64,000 nucleotides of DNA, taken from JABDIP01 sp965237625 (GTDB lineage Bacteria; Pseudomonadota; Alphaproteobacteria; DSM-16000; Inquilinaceae). The position numbers and the translations under genes were made by a program. Positions 51,637-61,391 of the stretch are shown here, in pieces. Location: contig CBDEGD010000048.1 of NCBI GenBank assembly GCA_965237625.1, forward strand, positions 1-64,000, given 5' to 3'. Under the pieces are notes generated by a model that saw only the letters and a list, made by a program, of their open reading frames with translations, had not been told where the DNA came from and ran no database searches. Position 1 is the first letter of the stretch, and each line of letters starts with the position of its first letter.

Positions 51637-51984
51637 ATGACAATCCAACGACACAAGCCTGGCAGTCGGATGAGCCAGGCCGTGGTGCATAACGGCATGG
51701 TCTTTCTGGCCGGCCAGGTCGGCACGCCGGGGGCCTCGACGGCCGAGCAGACGCGCTCGGCCCTGGCCAAGGTCGATGAGCTGCTGGCGATGAGCGGCAG
51801 CGACAAGTCGCATATGCTCTCGGCCAGTCTCTGGCTCACCGACATGGCCGATTTCGCCGAGATGAACGCGATCTGGGATGCCTGGATCGACTCGGCGAAC
51901 CCGCCTGCCCGGGCCTGCGTCGAGGCCAAGTTGGCTAGCCCGGAGCTTCGTTTCGAGGTGATGATCGTGGCGGTCCAAGCCTGA
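51637..51984 (+). CDS. RidA/YjgF family protein
   Basis: 115 residues of the YjgF/RidA fold, a trimeric enzyme family that hydrolyses reactive enamine/imine intermediates. It has HNGMVFLAGQVG, the central LLAMSGSDKSHMLSASLWLTDM and the substrate Arg in ANPPARACVEAKLASPE. The ATG at 51637 follows CCAGGAGGA; an upstream in-frame start would precede that site. It sits 123 bp before mtnK on the same strand, so they may share a message. A preventive, metabolite-damage role is likely; the exact substrate is unknown. Confidence 0.92.
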   Translation: MTIQRHKPGSRMSQAVVHNGMVFLAGQVGTPGASTAEQTRSALAKVDELLAMSGSDKSHMLSASLWLTDMADFAEMNAIWDAWIDSANPPARACVEAKLASPELRFEVMIVAVQA

Positions 51985-52107
51985 TCCGCTGTCCTTGGCG
52001 AGGGCTAGAGGTCCGCGCTAGGCTGAAGCAAGTGCTGGGCCAGGGCGGCGGATTGAGCGCCGCCGATCGCCGGGCCTGGGTTCAAACAGAGCGATCGGGG
52101 GCAATCT

Positions 52108-53382
52108 TTGGCATTGGCGACACCGGAGGGCTACCGGCCCCTCAGCGAGAACAGCGTGGCCGACTATCTGGCCCGGCTGCCGGACATTGCCGCCCGGCTG
52201 GGCGGCGGCGTGGCCGACTGGTCGGTGACCGAGGTCGGCGACGGTAATCTGAATCTGGTCTTCATCGTGGACGGACCACAAGGCAGCGTCTGCACAAAGC
52301 AGTCTCTGCCCTATGTCAGGCTGGTCGGCGAAGGCTGGCCGATGCCGCTGGAACGAGCATTCTTCGAGCATACTTGTCTCGTCGAGCACGGCGCCCATGT
52401 GGGCCGGCTAATTCCCGAGATATACAATTACGACCCGTTGCTGTTCGCCATCGTGATGGAGCGGCTGTCGCCGCATATCATCATGCGCCAGGGCATGATC
52501 CGGGCGGTGCGCTACCCGCATTTCGCCGAGCACATCTCCACCTATCTCGCCCGCTCGCTGTTCTTCACCTCCGACCTCGCCCTGACGGCGAGGGAGAAGA
52601 AGCAGAAGTTGAAAGTTTTCTGCGACAATACGGAGCTCTGCAACATCACCGAGGATCTGATCTTCACCGACCCGTATCGGGAGCATGAGCGCAATCACTG
52701 GACCAGCCCGCAGCTCGACGGCATCGCCGGCTCGTTCCGCCAGGACGCCGAGTTGAAGGTCGCGGTGTCGCGGCTGAAGCTGAAATTCATGTCCAGCGCC
52801 GAGGCGCTGCTGCATGGCGATCTGCATACCGGCTCGGTGATGGTGACCGAGGAGGACAGCCGGATCATCGACCCGGAATTCGCCTTCTTCGGACCGATGG
52901 GCTTCGACATCGGGGCGGTGATCGGCAATCTGCTGCTGAACTATTTCAGCCAGGACGGCCACGCCACCCCGGACGATCCCCGGGAGGAATATCAGGACTG
53001 GGTGCTCGAGACGACGGAGCAGGTCTGGACCCTGTTCGAGCGCAAATTCCTGGCGCTGTGGGCCGAGCACGCGAACGGCGACGCCTATCCAAGTGATCTG
53101 TTCGCCGATCCGGCAGGAGCCGAGGCGCTGGACGCCGAGCGACAGGCCTATATGCGCCGGCTGTTCGCTGACTCCATCGGCTTCGGCGCGGCGAAGATGA
53201 TCCGCCGCATCCTGGGCCTCGCCCACAACATCGACCTGGAGTGGATCGAAGACCCTGACCGCCGTGCTGCCTGCGAGACCCGCTGCCTGACCCTGGCCCG
53301 CGACCTGATGGTCAATACAGACAGATTTCGGACCATCGCCGACGCCACGGCGGCCGCCCGGGCGATCCAAGGGACCGCATAA
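52108..53382 (+). CDS. mtnK: S-methyl-5-thioribose kinase
   Basis: 424 residues in the APH-like fold. MtnK phosphorylates 5-methylthioribose in methionine salvage from methylthioadenosine. Diagnostic blocks are VTEVGDGNLNLVFIV (N-lobe), CTKQSLPYVRLVGEGWP, LLHGDLHTGSVMV (catalytic loop) and RIIDPEFAFFGPMGFDIG (metal site). The length matches characterised MtnK proteins. The start is TTG at 52108, in frame with the conserved N-terminus and preceded by GGGGGCAA. The product, methylthioribose-1-phosphate, is the substrate of MtnA, encoded at the right end of this window on the opposite strand 10 kb away. The pathway genes are therefore scattered here. Confidence 0.95.
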   Translation: MALATPEGYRPLSENSVADYLARLPDIAARLGGGVADWSVTEVGDGNLNLVFIVDGPQGSVCTKQSLPYVRLVGEGWPMPLERAFFEHTCLVEHGAHVGRLIPEIYNYDPLLFAIVMERLSPHIIMRQGMIRAVRYPHFAEHISTYLARSLFFTSDLALTAREKKQKLKVFCDNTELCNITEDLIFTDPYREHERNHWTSPQLDGIAGSFRQDAELKVAVSRLKLKFMSSAEALLHGDLHTGSVMVTEEDSRIIDPEFAFFGPMGFDIGAVIGNLLLNYFSQDGHATPDDPREEYQDWVLETTEQVWTLFERKFLALWAEHANGDAYPSDLFADPAGAEALDAERQAYMRRLFADSIGFGAAKMIRRILGLAHNIDLEWIEDPDRRAACETRCLTLARDLMVNTDRFRTIADATAAARAIQGTA

Positions 53383-53412
53383 GAAAAACTCGCCGGGCGT
53401 GCGCTCCCCGGA

Positions 53413-54807
53413 TCAACCGACGCGGGCGGAACTCGCCGCGCAGCCGAGCACTTCGGCAAGCTCGGCATTGGTCCTATCCGTGTCGGGATCGGTTTCGTCG
53501 CGATCCATACCGCGACGTATGTCGCGCCAGATCCACAATCCGAGACTCCAGAATCTCGGCATGTCGGTGAGCAGGCCGTCACGCCTGAAAGCCTGGTCCA
53601 AGTTGACGGTCTTCGGCCTGGCGCTGCCGGAGGCATCGGCGATCGATCGCAGGACCTCCCGGGCCATCAGGGCGTAGCCGACGACGGTCGGGTGCATCCC
53701 GTCCAATCCCTGAAATCCGCCACGGGCAAAGGCCGGGAACGGTATAGGGTTCGCCTCGGTGGTCACGTTGGTCAGTGTCTTCTTGTTCTTCAGCTTGACC
53801 ACGTTCTTGGTCGTGCGCTTCTGATGCTTGGAGTCGTAGCTCCTCATCAACTTGGACAGATCGACGAAGTGCAGCCTGCGATCGGAACCGAACGCGGCAC
53901 GCAGAATGCTCTGGGTTTCGGCGTTAGCCTTGGCGACCATTGCGTCGAGGTCCGCCATCTGCTTGCCTGTGATCGTGCCATAGCCGAACCCGAAGCGGTT
54001 TTCGTATAGATCGTAATAATTGCCCTCTCCCGGCTTCTTACGCCGCTCGACATAGTCGGGGAGTGGCATCAGGTTTGGGACCGTGCTGGGCGGCGGCAGC
54101 ATATTGAAGAAGATCGATTTTACGTCCTTGGGTAGTTTGCTGAGGCAATGCGCCAGGATTTTCATCTCGTCCGCCATGTCCAGCTTACCGGCGGGATTTC
54201 CCTCAAGGGCGATATCCCATAGACCGTTATTGGCGCCGATGTTGACGAGCAGACGCTTGGGCAGGCGATGTTCAACAATGCCGACTTGAGACAGATCCGC
54301 GAATCTCAAATCTCCGCTCGGATTCAGCGTGAAGCGGGTGTTCATCATCTGCATCAGGCGGCTGAGGTCTATGTTGTTGAAGTCGAACTTGCGGAACCGG
54401 CCCGGAAGGTTGCTCGGCTGAGCCTTCACGTAGGTGTTCGCGCGCCGCCATGTGTCGGTATACAGATCGGCGACGGTGGCCGAGGCGACGGCCACATTCT
54501 CGAAGAACAGCCGGCCGGAGGGCGATTTCGGTGTCTTCAGCCAATAGCGCGTATTCTCCGCGATGTCGTCCCTGATAGCACCCATGTCGGGAAACCATCG
54601 CAACCATTGCTCCATGTCGATGATGATCGGCTGCAGCGGGTCCGGGCAGGAGAAGCGGTGGCGGATGCCCAGCGCTTCGGACACCATGGCGGGTGCGCTG
54701 AACTTCATCATGCCGCTCTTGATGGTCAGCGATCGCACACCTTGATAGAGCGAGTCGCCGATTGCCATCATCTCAGGGCGCATGTATTCGTCCGGTATCA
54801 ATCCCAT
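53413..54807 (-). CDS. SGNH/GDSL-type hydrolase-like protein
   Basis: 464 residues without signal peptide. The N-terminal MMAIGDSLYQGVRSL provides the GDS(L) nucleophile block. LLVNIGANNGLWD is the GxND-like block, and DGMHPTVVGYALMAREVL the DxxH catalytic pair. All are in SGNH order, but the domain is spread over about 400 residues, much longer than a minimal SGNH fold, with inserted segments. The C-terminal ~70 residues are charged. The ATG at 54807 follows GGAGGGG. It is convergent with mtnK. The substrate (ester or lipid) is unknown, and the GANNG block deviates from GxND, so activity is not assured. Confidence 0.75.
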   Translation of the reverse strand: MGLIPDEYMRPEMMAIGDSLYQGVRSLTIKSGMMKFSAPAMVSEALGIRHRFSCPDPLQPIIIDMEQWLRWFPDMGAIRDDIAENTRYWLKTPKSPSGRLFFENVAVASATVADLYTDTWRRANTYVKAQPSNLPGRFRKFDFNNIDLSRLMQMMNTRFTLNPSGDLRFADLSQVGIVEHRLPKRLLVNIGANNGLWDIALEGNPAGKLDMADEMKILAHCLSKLPKDVKSIFFNMLPPPSTVPNLMPLPDYVERRKKPGEGNYYDLYENRFGFGYGTITGKQMADLDAMVAKANAETQSILRAAFGSDRRLHFVDLSKLMRSYDSKHQKRTTKNVVKLKNKKTLTNVTTEANPIPFPAFARGGFQGLDGMHPTVVGYALMAREVLRSIADASGSARPKTVNLDQAFRRDGLLTDMPRFWSLGLWIWRDIRRGMDRDETDPDTDRTNAELAEVLGCAASSARVG

Positions 54808-54995
54808 GGTTTCCCCTCCATTCGGCCTGCGCAGGCGCAATTTCGCTCCAATCATCGGGACCTAGATGCGCCCTCAGGTTGTTGTTGATGTTTGTTTTTA
54901 AACTATCCATATTGACTGTCGCAGGACTGTCACAGGCGGCCTGGCGGGAAGTTTCCGCTATGATGTCCAGAGACAGGCAAAATAGGAGGCGGCCG

Positions 54996-55781
54996 GTGTT
55001 CGAACGTGGCAAGACCATCATCGCCATGGCGCATCTGCCGCCCTTGCCGGGCGCGCCGGGCTACGATCCGGATGGCGGCATCCGGAAGCTGATCGATTGG
55101 GTGGCGGCCGATCTGGAGGCGCTGCAATCCGGCGGGGTCGATGCGGTGATGTTCGGCAATGAGGCCGACCGGCCCTATGTGCTGAAGGCGCCGGCCGAGG
55201 GACTGGCGGCGATGAGCGCGGTGGTGACGGCGCTCAAGCCGATGCTGACGGTGCCGTTCGGGGTCAATTATCTGTGGGATCCGGTGGCGACCGTGGCGCT
55301 GGCGGCGGCGACCGGCGCATCCTTCGCGCGGGAGATCTTCACCGGTGTCTATGCTTCCGATATGGGGCTGTGGCAGCCGGATTCGGCAGCCGCACTTCGG
55401 CTCCGGGCCAATCTTGGCCGTGCGGACCTGAAGCTGCTGTTCAACATCAATGCGGAGTTCGCCACTTCGCTGGACGGTCGGCCGGTGGCGGAACGGGCCA
55501 GGAGCGCGGTGTTCTCGTCCACCGCGGACGTTATCTGCGTCTCCGGGCCGATGACCGGCGAATTGGTCGATCGGTCGGATTTGGTGCAGGTAAAGCAGGC
55601 GGTGGGCGCTACGCCGGTTCTGGCGAATACCGGCGTCACCATCGACAGCGTCGCGGAAATTCTGGCCATCGCCGACGGCGCAGTGGTCGGCACCCATTTC
55701 AAGCGCGATGGCGACACCTGGAATCCGGTCGATGGCGACCGGGTCCGACGGTTCATGGATGCGGTCGGGGCGTTGGGATAA
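54996..55781 (+). CDS. BtpA/SgcQ family TIM-barrel protein
   Basis: 261 residues of the BtpA family. IIAMAHLPPLPGAPGYD at the N-terminus, VDAVMFGNEADRPY, FGVNYLWDPVATVALAAATGA and the phosphate-binding end of a TIM barrel (VLANTGVTIDSV, then GAVVGTHFKRDG) fix the call. BtpA was named for a role in photosystem I accumulation in cyanobacteria, and bacterial relatives (SgcQ) sit in sugar operons; the reaction is not known to me. The start is GTG at 54996, because AGGAGG lies 7 bp upstream and this start gives the usual family length. Earlier in-frame ATGs precede the ribosome-binding site. It is a single gene. Confidence 0.88.
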   Translation: MFERGKTIIAMAHLPPLPGAPGYDPDGGIRKLIDWVAADLEALQSGGVDAVMFGNEADRPYVLKAPAEGLAAMSAVVTALKPMLTVPFGVNYLWDPVATVALAAATGASFAREIFTGVYASDMGLWQPDSAAALRLRANLGRADLKLLFNINAEFATSLDGRPVAERARSAVFSSTADVICVSGPMTGELVDRSDLVQVKQAVGATPVLANTGVTIDSVAEILAIADGAVVGTHFKRDGDTWNPVDGDRVRRFMDAVGALG

Positions 55782-56147
55782 CCAGGGGTCGACGATTCGG
55801 CTTTTGCGCCGCATCCCTGGAGAGAATCTCCTCTAATAATTTCTAGCTAAGATAGAGGAATGATGCCTGGATTCGGCCGTTGGCCAAAGGCTGCGTTGTA
55901 TCGAAAACGTCAGGTATTGTTCTTAAGCATAGTTTAAGTTTTCACGCCCAAGATTTGGCCGCTATGACCCGCCGCAACCGGTGTGGTTTTGGGGTGCTCC
56001 ATAGGGCGATTTCGGCGGCCGCGAGACGGCAACCGGCAGGTCTCGATGGAGTGTTTTTGCGGATGGTCTCGAGTTCCGTGCGGGCATGTGCCGGCAGGGC
56101 GTTGGAAGATCGATCAAACCCAGGTTGTCAGATACCGGGAGACGGCC
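55782..56147. other. Gene-free stretch after the BtpA gene
   Basis: 366 bp with no convincing coding frame. CCAGGG...CCCTGG near 55783-55820 could form a loose hairpin after the stop, without a T-tract. AT-rich DNA at 55826-55865 and 55905-55945 may hold the promoter of the zinc-ribbon gene. Confidence 0.35.
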
Positions 56148-56396
56148 GTGCCAGACACGCAGATGAGCGCCAAACGGGCCATCGTGGTTTCCGCGAAGAC
56201 GGCGGAGTCCGGAAACTGGTATTTCGGGTTCAATTGCGTGCAATGCAGCGCGCCCATCGCGATCTTTGACGACAAAAGCAGCGGCGAGAAGCCGCCCACC
56301 ATGAGCGGTGGCGGCCATTTCCAGGTCGCCTGCCCGACCTGCACCACCGACGCCGCTTACGGCGCGTCAGACATCACCCAATTCCAGGCCGACTAA
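56148..56396 (+). CDS. Small zinc-ribbon-like protein
   Basis: 82 residues. Two Cys pairs, CVQC and CPTC, about 33 residues apart, form a plausible zinc ribbon. The segment between them (APIAIFDDKSSGE...GGHFQVA) is consistent with a beta-hairpin. I chose GTG at 56148 because CGGGAG lies 7 bp upstream; the ATG at 56163 is an alternative that shortens it by five residues. I know of no named family. It is a single gene, convergent with the broken TPR gene. Confidence 0.6.
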   Translation: MPDTQMSAKRAIVVSAKTAESGNWYFGFNCVQCSAPIAIFDDKSSGEKPPTMSGGGHFQVACPTCTTDAAYGASDITQFQAD

Positions 56397-56545
56397 CGCC
56401 TGTACCTAAGAACGCTGCTTGAGCAGCGGCACCTCACATTTCCGCTTTGGAGGGTGTTCCGGACGAGTTGGCTGAGGCGGCGCGTGTCGCCAATTGGCCA
56501 ATTCCGGAAGTCGCGACCCCTTGGCCACGAGCCAGACGGCATCAC

Positions 56546-58127
56546 TCATTCGGAATTCGCTCGGATCTCTCTGGCGCGCGCCACCATCCTCGCTGCCTCA
56601 TCGGCGTGCCCGGTCTGCCGGAGCAGTGCGGCATAGTTCTCCAAGCTCGTGGCCACCTCTGGGTGCTCCGGTCCGAGGGCCTCTTCCCAGATCGCAAGAG
56701 AGCGCTGGAAGAGCGGCTCGGCCTCCGCGTATCGACCTTGGGCTTGATAGAGTCGCGCCAGGTTGTTGAGGCTCTGGGCAAACTCCGGATGCTCGGATCC
56801 CAGGGCCTTCTCCCTGATCACCAGAGAGCGCCGGTGGAGCGGCTCGGCCTCCGTGAGACGGCCTTGGGCATGGTAGAGTGCCGCCAGATTGTTGAGGCTC
56901 TGGGCAAACTCCGGATGCTCGGATCCCAGGGCCTTTTCCCTGATCGCCATGGAGCGCCGGTGGAGCGGCTCGGCCTCCGTGAGGCGGCCTTGGGCTTGGT
57001 AGAGTAGCGCCAGATTGTTGAGACTCTTGGCAAACTCCGGATGCTCGGGTCCCAGGGCCTTTTCCGTGATCGCCAGAGAGCGCAGGTGGAGCGGCTCGGC
57101 CTCCGTGAGGCGGCCTTGGGCATGGTAGAGTGCCGCCAGATTGTTGAGGCTGTGGGCAAACTCCGGATGCTCGGGTCCCAGGGTCTTTTCCGTGATCGCC
57201 AGAGAGCGTCGGTAGAGCGGCCCCGCCTCCGCGTATCGGCCTTGAGCTTGGTAGAGTAGCGCCAGATTGTTAAGGCTCGAGGCCACATGTGGGTGCTCGG
57301 GTCCCAGGGCCTGTTCCATGATCGCCAGAGAGCGCTGGTAGAGCGTATCGGCCTCCGCGTATCGGCCCAGGGCTTGGTAGAGTGCCGCCAGACTGTTGAG
57401 GCTCGTGGCCACATATATGTGCTCGGGTCCGAGGGCTGCTTCCCAGATCGCCAGAGAGCTCTGGTAGAGTGGCTCGGCCTCCGCGTATCGGCCTTGGGCT
57501 TGGTAGAGTGCCGCCAGATTGTGGTGACTCGTGGCTACATGGGGATGCTCGGGTCCGAGGGCCCTATCCATGATCGCTATCGAGCGCTGGTAGAGCGGCT
57601 CTGCCTCCGCGTATCGGCCTTGGTCTCGATAGAGTTCCGCCAAGTTGCCGACGCTCATGGCTACCTCCAGGTGCTCGGGTCCCAGGGCCCTGTTCCATGA
57701 TCGCCAAAGAGCGCTGGAAGACCGACTCGGCCTCCGAATAGCGGCCTTGGGAACGATAGATTTGCGCCAAGTTGTTGAGGCTCGTGGCCACATCCAGATG
57801 CTCGGGTCCAAGAGCCTTTTCAATGCCCGCCAGAGCGCGCTGTTAGAGCGGCTCAGCCTCCACGTAGTGGCCTTGGGCCTGGTAGAGTGTCGCCAGCGCG
57901 GTGAGCAGGCCGGCGGTGTTCGGATGTTCGGGCCCAAACTCCTGCTCGCCCAGCCTCAGCGCGTGCTCGTCGAATGGAAGGGCCTCCTGATAGCGGCCTT
58001 GGGCGGACAACTCCCCGGCCCGGTTGTAGGCGTCCATTAGCGCCCCGGACTGGCCTTGGGCCGTGGCAGGCCACAGGGCCAGGACCGCCAGGACGGAAAG
58101 CAACCAAGTCTTCCTGTATGTCGTCAT
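56546..58127 (-). pseudogene. Broken secreted TPR (kinesin-light-chain-like) repeat protein
   Basis: The intact ancestor would encode a signal peptide (WLLSVLAVLALWPATAQGQ) and about eleven 42-residue TPR units of the form YQAQGRYAEAEPLYQRSLAI-EKALGPEHPEVA-SLNNLAAL. Two lesions are visible. TAA at 57843-57845 replaces the Tyr codon TAC of EAEPLY (one base changed), and one extra G in the CAGGGCCC near 57688 shifts the frame from REC-like EQALGPEH to EQGPGTRAP. The open frame 56546-57937 begins out of phase and joins the true frame only at the second lesion. TPR proteins of this sort mediate protein contacts. The products now could only be fragments, unless the lesions are assembly errors. Confidence 0.82.
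56640..57840. repeat. 126-bp tandem repeats within the TPR gene
   Basis: About nine to ten copies of a 126-bp unit (42 codons) recur with high identity; CTTGG(G)C(T/A)TGGTAGAGTG and TGCTCGG(G/A)TCC recur in each. Such arrays change copy number by recombination and are also prone to mis-assembly, which matters for interpreting the lesions in this gene. Confidence 0.88.
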
Positions 58128-58303
58128 CGGACCAGTCTACCGTTTCCTGGCGCGGGCATATATGGGTGGTCCACTCCATTGGGCCTCGGAAATCACCGAT
58201 CCATCTTCTGCCCCACCCTCCGGCGGCTTCCCCGGGCCTGACCCAAGGGCGACGCCGGGATAGGGTCAGATGGCAGGATGCGAGGCACGTCTCTCCGCCT
58301 GAG

Positions 58304-60553
58304 CTAGACAGCAAACGGGTCCGAATCCAGGAACCGTTTCAGCACATTCCCGGTGATCCGGCTGACATTGTTGTCGTAGCCGTTATGGCTCAGGCTGCCG
58401 CACCAGGCGATCGAGCTGACGGCGAAGACGCCGCCGCCGGACGGGGTCTCGAAGAAAGTCATGTCGGCGCGGACATTGGGGTTCTGCGTGCCGGTGAGGT
58501 CCGGCGTGGTGACAGTGAACTCCTCGTTGACCAGCAGGTAGAGGTCGGTGTGGCCTTCCGATGAGGCCAGCACCAAGGTGTTGGGCGGTGTGCCCAGCTT
58601 TCTCTCGGCCCGGTCCAGTTCAAGGCCCGCCGCGCCGCCGCCAACCAGTCCAAAATCGCCGATCCGCTCGTCCTCCCCGACGCCCTCGAAGATGAACGCC
58701 GCGCGGGGATCGAAGCTGTCCGGCTGGCGGACGTAATAGGAGGAGAGGTCGAAGCCCTGGGCGGTGAAGCCGGTGCCGGTGACCACGTTTGGCGGCCGTC
58801 CGATACGCCGCCACAGACCGCCGAACTCACCGGTAAAGCTGTGATGGTATTCGCCGGGCTCGGCCTCCCAGGTGCGGATGCCGTCCTCGGCCCGGCGCAC
58901 TTCCATCACCCCCGACAAATCCTGGTGCCAGGCGATGCGCCAATACCAGCCATTGGCGCCGAGATACATCAGCCGCCCGCCCTCATCCAGATAACTCCGC
59001 ATGGCGTCCCACATGACCGTCGAGTGATATTCCGGATGGGTGCCGGTCAGGATCGCCCGGTAGGGGCGCAGCAGGTCGGCGCCCTCGGCATGCAGATCCT
59101 CATCGGTTATGACGTCGTAGTGCTGGCCCTGTTCTTCCAGCCAATCGATCAGCTGGGTGTCCGCGTTGAACTGCCACAGGCCGGAACCGGCGCCGCCCAG
59201 CCATGAGGCGTATTTCGGCCGCATGTTGAGGATCGGACGATGCCGGGAGGAGTAGCAGACGCCGCTGCCGTCGGAATGGCTGTCATAGCAGGCCAGGCCG
59301 TATTCCCGATGCTCGTCGATGAACAGGTCGGCCGGCTGCAACTGGGTCAGGCGCCCGGTCACCATTTCCGCCGCCGCGGAATCCACCGAGCTGTGGTCGT
59401 TGGCATAGGCCAGATAGCTGGCCGTGGGCATCAGGAAGGCAATGTCGGCGGTCGCGGTGCCGCGTGGCGGGCGGATTGCGAACGGCATGTAATCTTCATG
59501 GGCGCCGTCCGGCGAGCGGATATGGGCGCAATAGACCCCGCTCGGCGTGCCCTCCGGCACGGTCCAGGTGAAATCGTTCTGCCAGCCGGAATCGTACAGA
59601 TCGTCGTCGTGGAAATGGATCGCGCCATACTGTTCCGGCGCCCGGCACCAGTTCATCTCCTCGCCGGTCCAGTTCCAGCCCTTCATGGCCCGCGCCGGCA
59701 GGTTGACGCAGGTGCCGTGCAGCGTGTTGGGGCCGGTATCGACGATCCGGGTCGACCGCATGTCCCGGCTGAAATCCCACCGCGCGATCAGCCCCTCGGT
59801 CGTGGCGGACGGACCGAACAACCCGGTCATCTTCGCCATGCTCAGGGCGCGGTCGAAGATCATCGGGCTGTCGATCTTACCGTTATAGGCCAGCGCTGTC
59901 CGGAAACGCCCGTCGAGTTCAGGTCGGATTTCCGCGCCAATGGTCAATGGCGCGTCGGTGCGCCCGGGTTTGATCGCAATCTGTCCGAAGGCCTCGGCGT
60001 GATCGTCGGTCAGGGCATAGCGTGCCACGGGACGCTGTAGCAGGGAGGCCTGTCCGGTCCCGGCATCGAAGGCGGCGGCGACCAGATACCACTGACGGTT
60101 CAGCATCGGCTTGCCGCTGCCGACGGATTCCGAGCCGCCCATCCCATCCTGCAGGGCAAGGGCCAGGCAGCCCTGTCCGTCGAGGCCCATTGAGAAGCCC
60201 GCCCCGCCGCTGTCGCAGCCTTTGGCGACGATGGTTTGCGGGCCTTTTCCGGGCCGGGTCGGCCAGACCATCGCCGCGATGGTGAAGCTCTCCAACACCG
60301 AGAGCGCCGGATGATCCGGCACGATCACATAGGAGCCGGCGAAGATCTCCTGCCGGCGGCCGGGATAGACGCCGTTGATATCGGCGCCGACGGGCCGCGA
60401 TTTGAAGCCCGGGCCGGCCGGGTTGGCGTCGCCGTGGATCAGGCGGACGATGGCCGCCTCGTAGTCCGACACGCCGTCGGTGGAGACCTTGAAGGCGATC
60501 TCCTCGCCGGGCGCGACGCTCAGACGATCGCTATAGCCGACCAGCTTCAACAT
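58304..60553 (-). CDS. N,N-dimethylformamidase large-subunit-like protein
   Basis: 749 residues, close to the length of the DMFase large subunit. The N-terminus (LVGYSDRLSVAPGEEIAFKVS) and a LamG/concanavalin-like region (about 80-250, FTIAAMVWPTRPGKGPQTIV) precede the catalytic C-terminal half. That half carries PTASYLAYAND, YDSHSDGSGVCYSSRHRPI, DVITDEDLH, ILTGTHPEYHS, GANGWYWRIAWH and MEVRRAEDG. DMFase hydrolyses N,N-dimethylformamide using a Tyr/Glu-bound iron; the conserved Tyr and Glu blocks suggest the same site, though residue numbers cannot be matched without an alignment. It is 19 bp after the creatininase-family gene. The true substrate amide is unknown. Confidence 0.87.
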   Translation of the reverse strand: MLKLVGYSDRLSVAPGEEIAFKVSTDGVSDYEAAIVRLIHGDANPAGPGFKSRPVGADINGVYPGRRQEIFAGSYVIVPDHPALSVLESFTIAAMVWPTRPGKGPQTIVAKGCDSGGAGFSMGLDGQGCLALALQDGMGGSESVGSGKPMLNRQWYLVAAAFDAGTGQASLLQRPVARYALTDDHAEAFGQIAIKPGRTDAPLTIGAEIRPELDGRFRTALAYNGKIDSPMIFDRALSMAKMTGLFGPSATTEGLIARWDFSRDMRSTRIVDTGPNTLHGTCVNLPARAMKGWNWTGEEMNWCRAPEQYGAIHFHDDDLYDSGWQNDFTWTVPEGTPSGVYCAHIRSPDGAHEDYMPFAIRPPRGTATADIAFLMPTASYLAYANDHSSVDSAAAEMVTGRLTQLQPADLFIDEHREYGLACYDSHSDGSGVCYSSRHRPILNMRPKYASWLGGAGSGLWQFNADTQLIDWLEEQGQHYDVITDEDLHAEGADLLRPYRAILTGTHPEYHSTVMWDAMRSYLDEGGRLMYLGANGWYWRIAWHQDLSGVMEVRRAEDGIRTWEAEPGEYHHSFTGEFGGLWRRIGRPPNVVTGTGFTAQGFDLSSYYVRQPDSFDPRAAFIFEGVGEDERIGDFGLVGGGAAGLELDRAERKLGTPPNTLVLASSEGHTDLYLLVNEEFTVTTPDLTGTQNPNVRADMTFFETPSGGGVFAVSSIAWCGSLSHNGYDNNVSRITGNVLKRFLDSDPFAV

Positions 60554-60572
60554 GGTTCAGGGTCGCTTCGCA

Positions 60573-61322
60573 TCACTCCGCATCCAGGAATTCGCTGTAA
60601 TCCTTGGCCAGATCCTCGACGGCGCCCTTGAACAGCCTTTCGCCCGCCTCCGGATTGGCCAGGGACGGATCGGATCCGATGCGCCCGTCCGGAAAGCGGC
60701 GGCGGTAGTCCCGGGCGTCGAGGATCGGCCCGTTGGGGGCGATCTTCGGCTCCATGGCGACATTCTTGATGGCGTCGGGGAAGGCGTATTGGGTAACCGA
60801 CACTTCCGACGGCGTGGCGTGGCTGCCCTCGGAGGCGCCGAACAGCTCCCGGCTGAGGCGCCGGGCCTGGCCGCTGTCGTACCAGTTCTTCAGCTTGCAT
60901 CGTGGCACCGTACGGTTGCCGTGCTCGGCATCCAGGCTCGATTCGGCATAGATCTCCGAGAACGCGGCAGAAACGGTGGCGACATTGCCGCCATGGCCGT
61001 TGATGAAATAGAACCGGGTGAAGCCGTGCCGGGCCAGGGACTGCACCATGTCGCGCAGGATCGCGATCAGGGTCGACGGGCGCAGGGTCATGCTGCCGGT
61101 GAAATCCATATGGTGTTGCGCCATGCCGACGGAGATCGTCGGCCCCACCAGCGCGTCCACCGCCTCGCCGACACCCTTGGCGATCACCTCGGCGCAAAGC
61201 GCATCGGTGCCGATCAGACCGTTCGGCCCGTGCTGTTCGGTCGAGCCGATCGGCAGGATGACACCGGTGCTCTTGGCCAGCCGGGTCTCGACTTCCTGCC
61301 AGGTACACATTTGCAGCAGCAT
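60573..61322 (-). CDS. Creatininase-family amidohydrolase
   Basis: 249 residues. The family motif VILPIGSTEQHGPNGLIGTDAL supplies metal ligands Glu, His and Asp, and FYFINGHGGNVATV contains the next His; GSHATPSEVSVTQY carries the final catalytic Glu region. Members hydrolyse cyclic or linear amides such as creatinine, formamide-type riboflavin intermediates, or mycofactocin precursors. It lies between the two DMFase-subunit-like genes on the same strand, 185 bp after the small-subunit-like gene and 19 bp before the large one. A step on an amide product or precursor of the same pathway is likely but inferred. Confidence 0.92.
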   Translation of the reverse strand: MLLQMCTWQEVETRLAKSTGVILPIGSTEQHGPNGLIGTDALCAEVIAKGVGEAVDALVGPTISVGMAQHHMDFTGSMTLRPSTLIAILRDMVQSLARHGFTRFYFINGHGGNVATVSAAFSEIYAESSLDAEHGNRTVPRCKLKNWYDSGQARRLSRELFGASEGSHATPSEVSVTQYAFPDAIKNVAMEPKIAPNGPILDARDYRRRFPDGRIGSDPSLANPEAGERLFKGAVEDLAKDYSEFLDAE

Positions 61323-61391
61323 GCGGTCCTCGTCAGTGTGTGTTTATGGGCGTAGCCCGACACTCGGGCACATTTGCGTAAGCTATCCAAG

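Noticed and set aside
53413..54807. Reading the SGNH-like gene as a phage tail or capsid protein because of its length
   Set aside because: GDS, GANNG and DGMHP blocks are in SGNH order and no phage genes surround it.
56640..57840. CRISPR-like regular repeats
   Set aside because: The 126-bp periodicity is contiguous coding repeats of a TPR protein, with no spacers and no cas genes.
57700..57937. N-terminal part of the long reverse frame 56546-57937 as a protein
   Set aside because: It reads Trp/Ser/Arg-rich out-of-phase TPR DNA; the real frame is the disrupted one described under the pseudogene.
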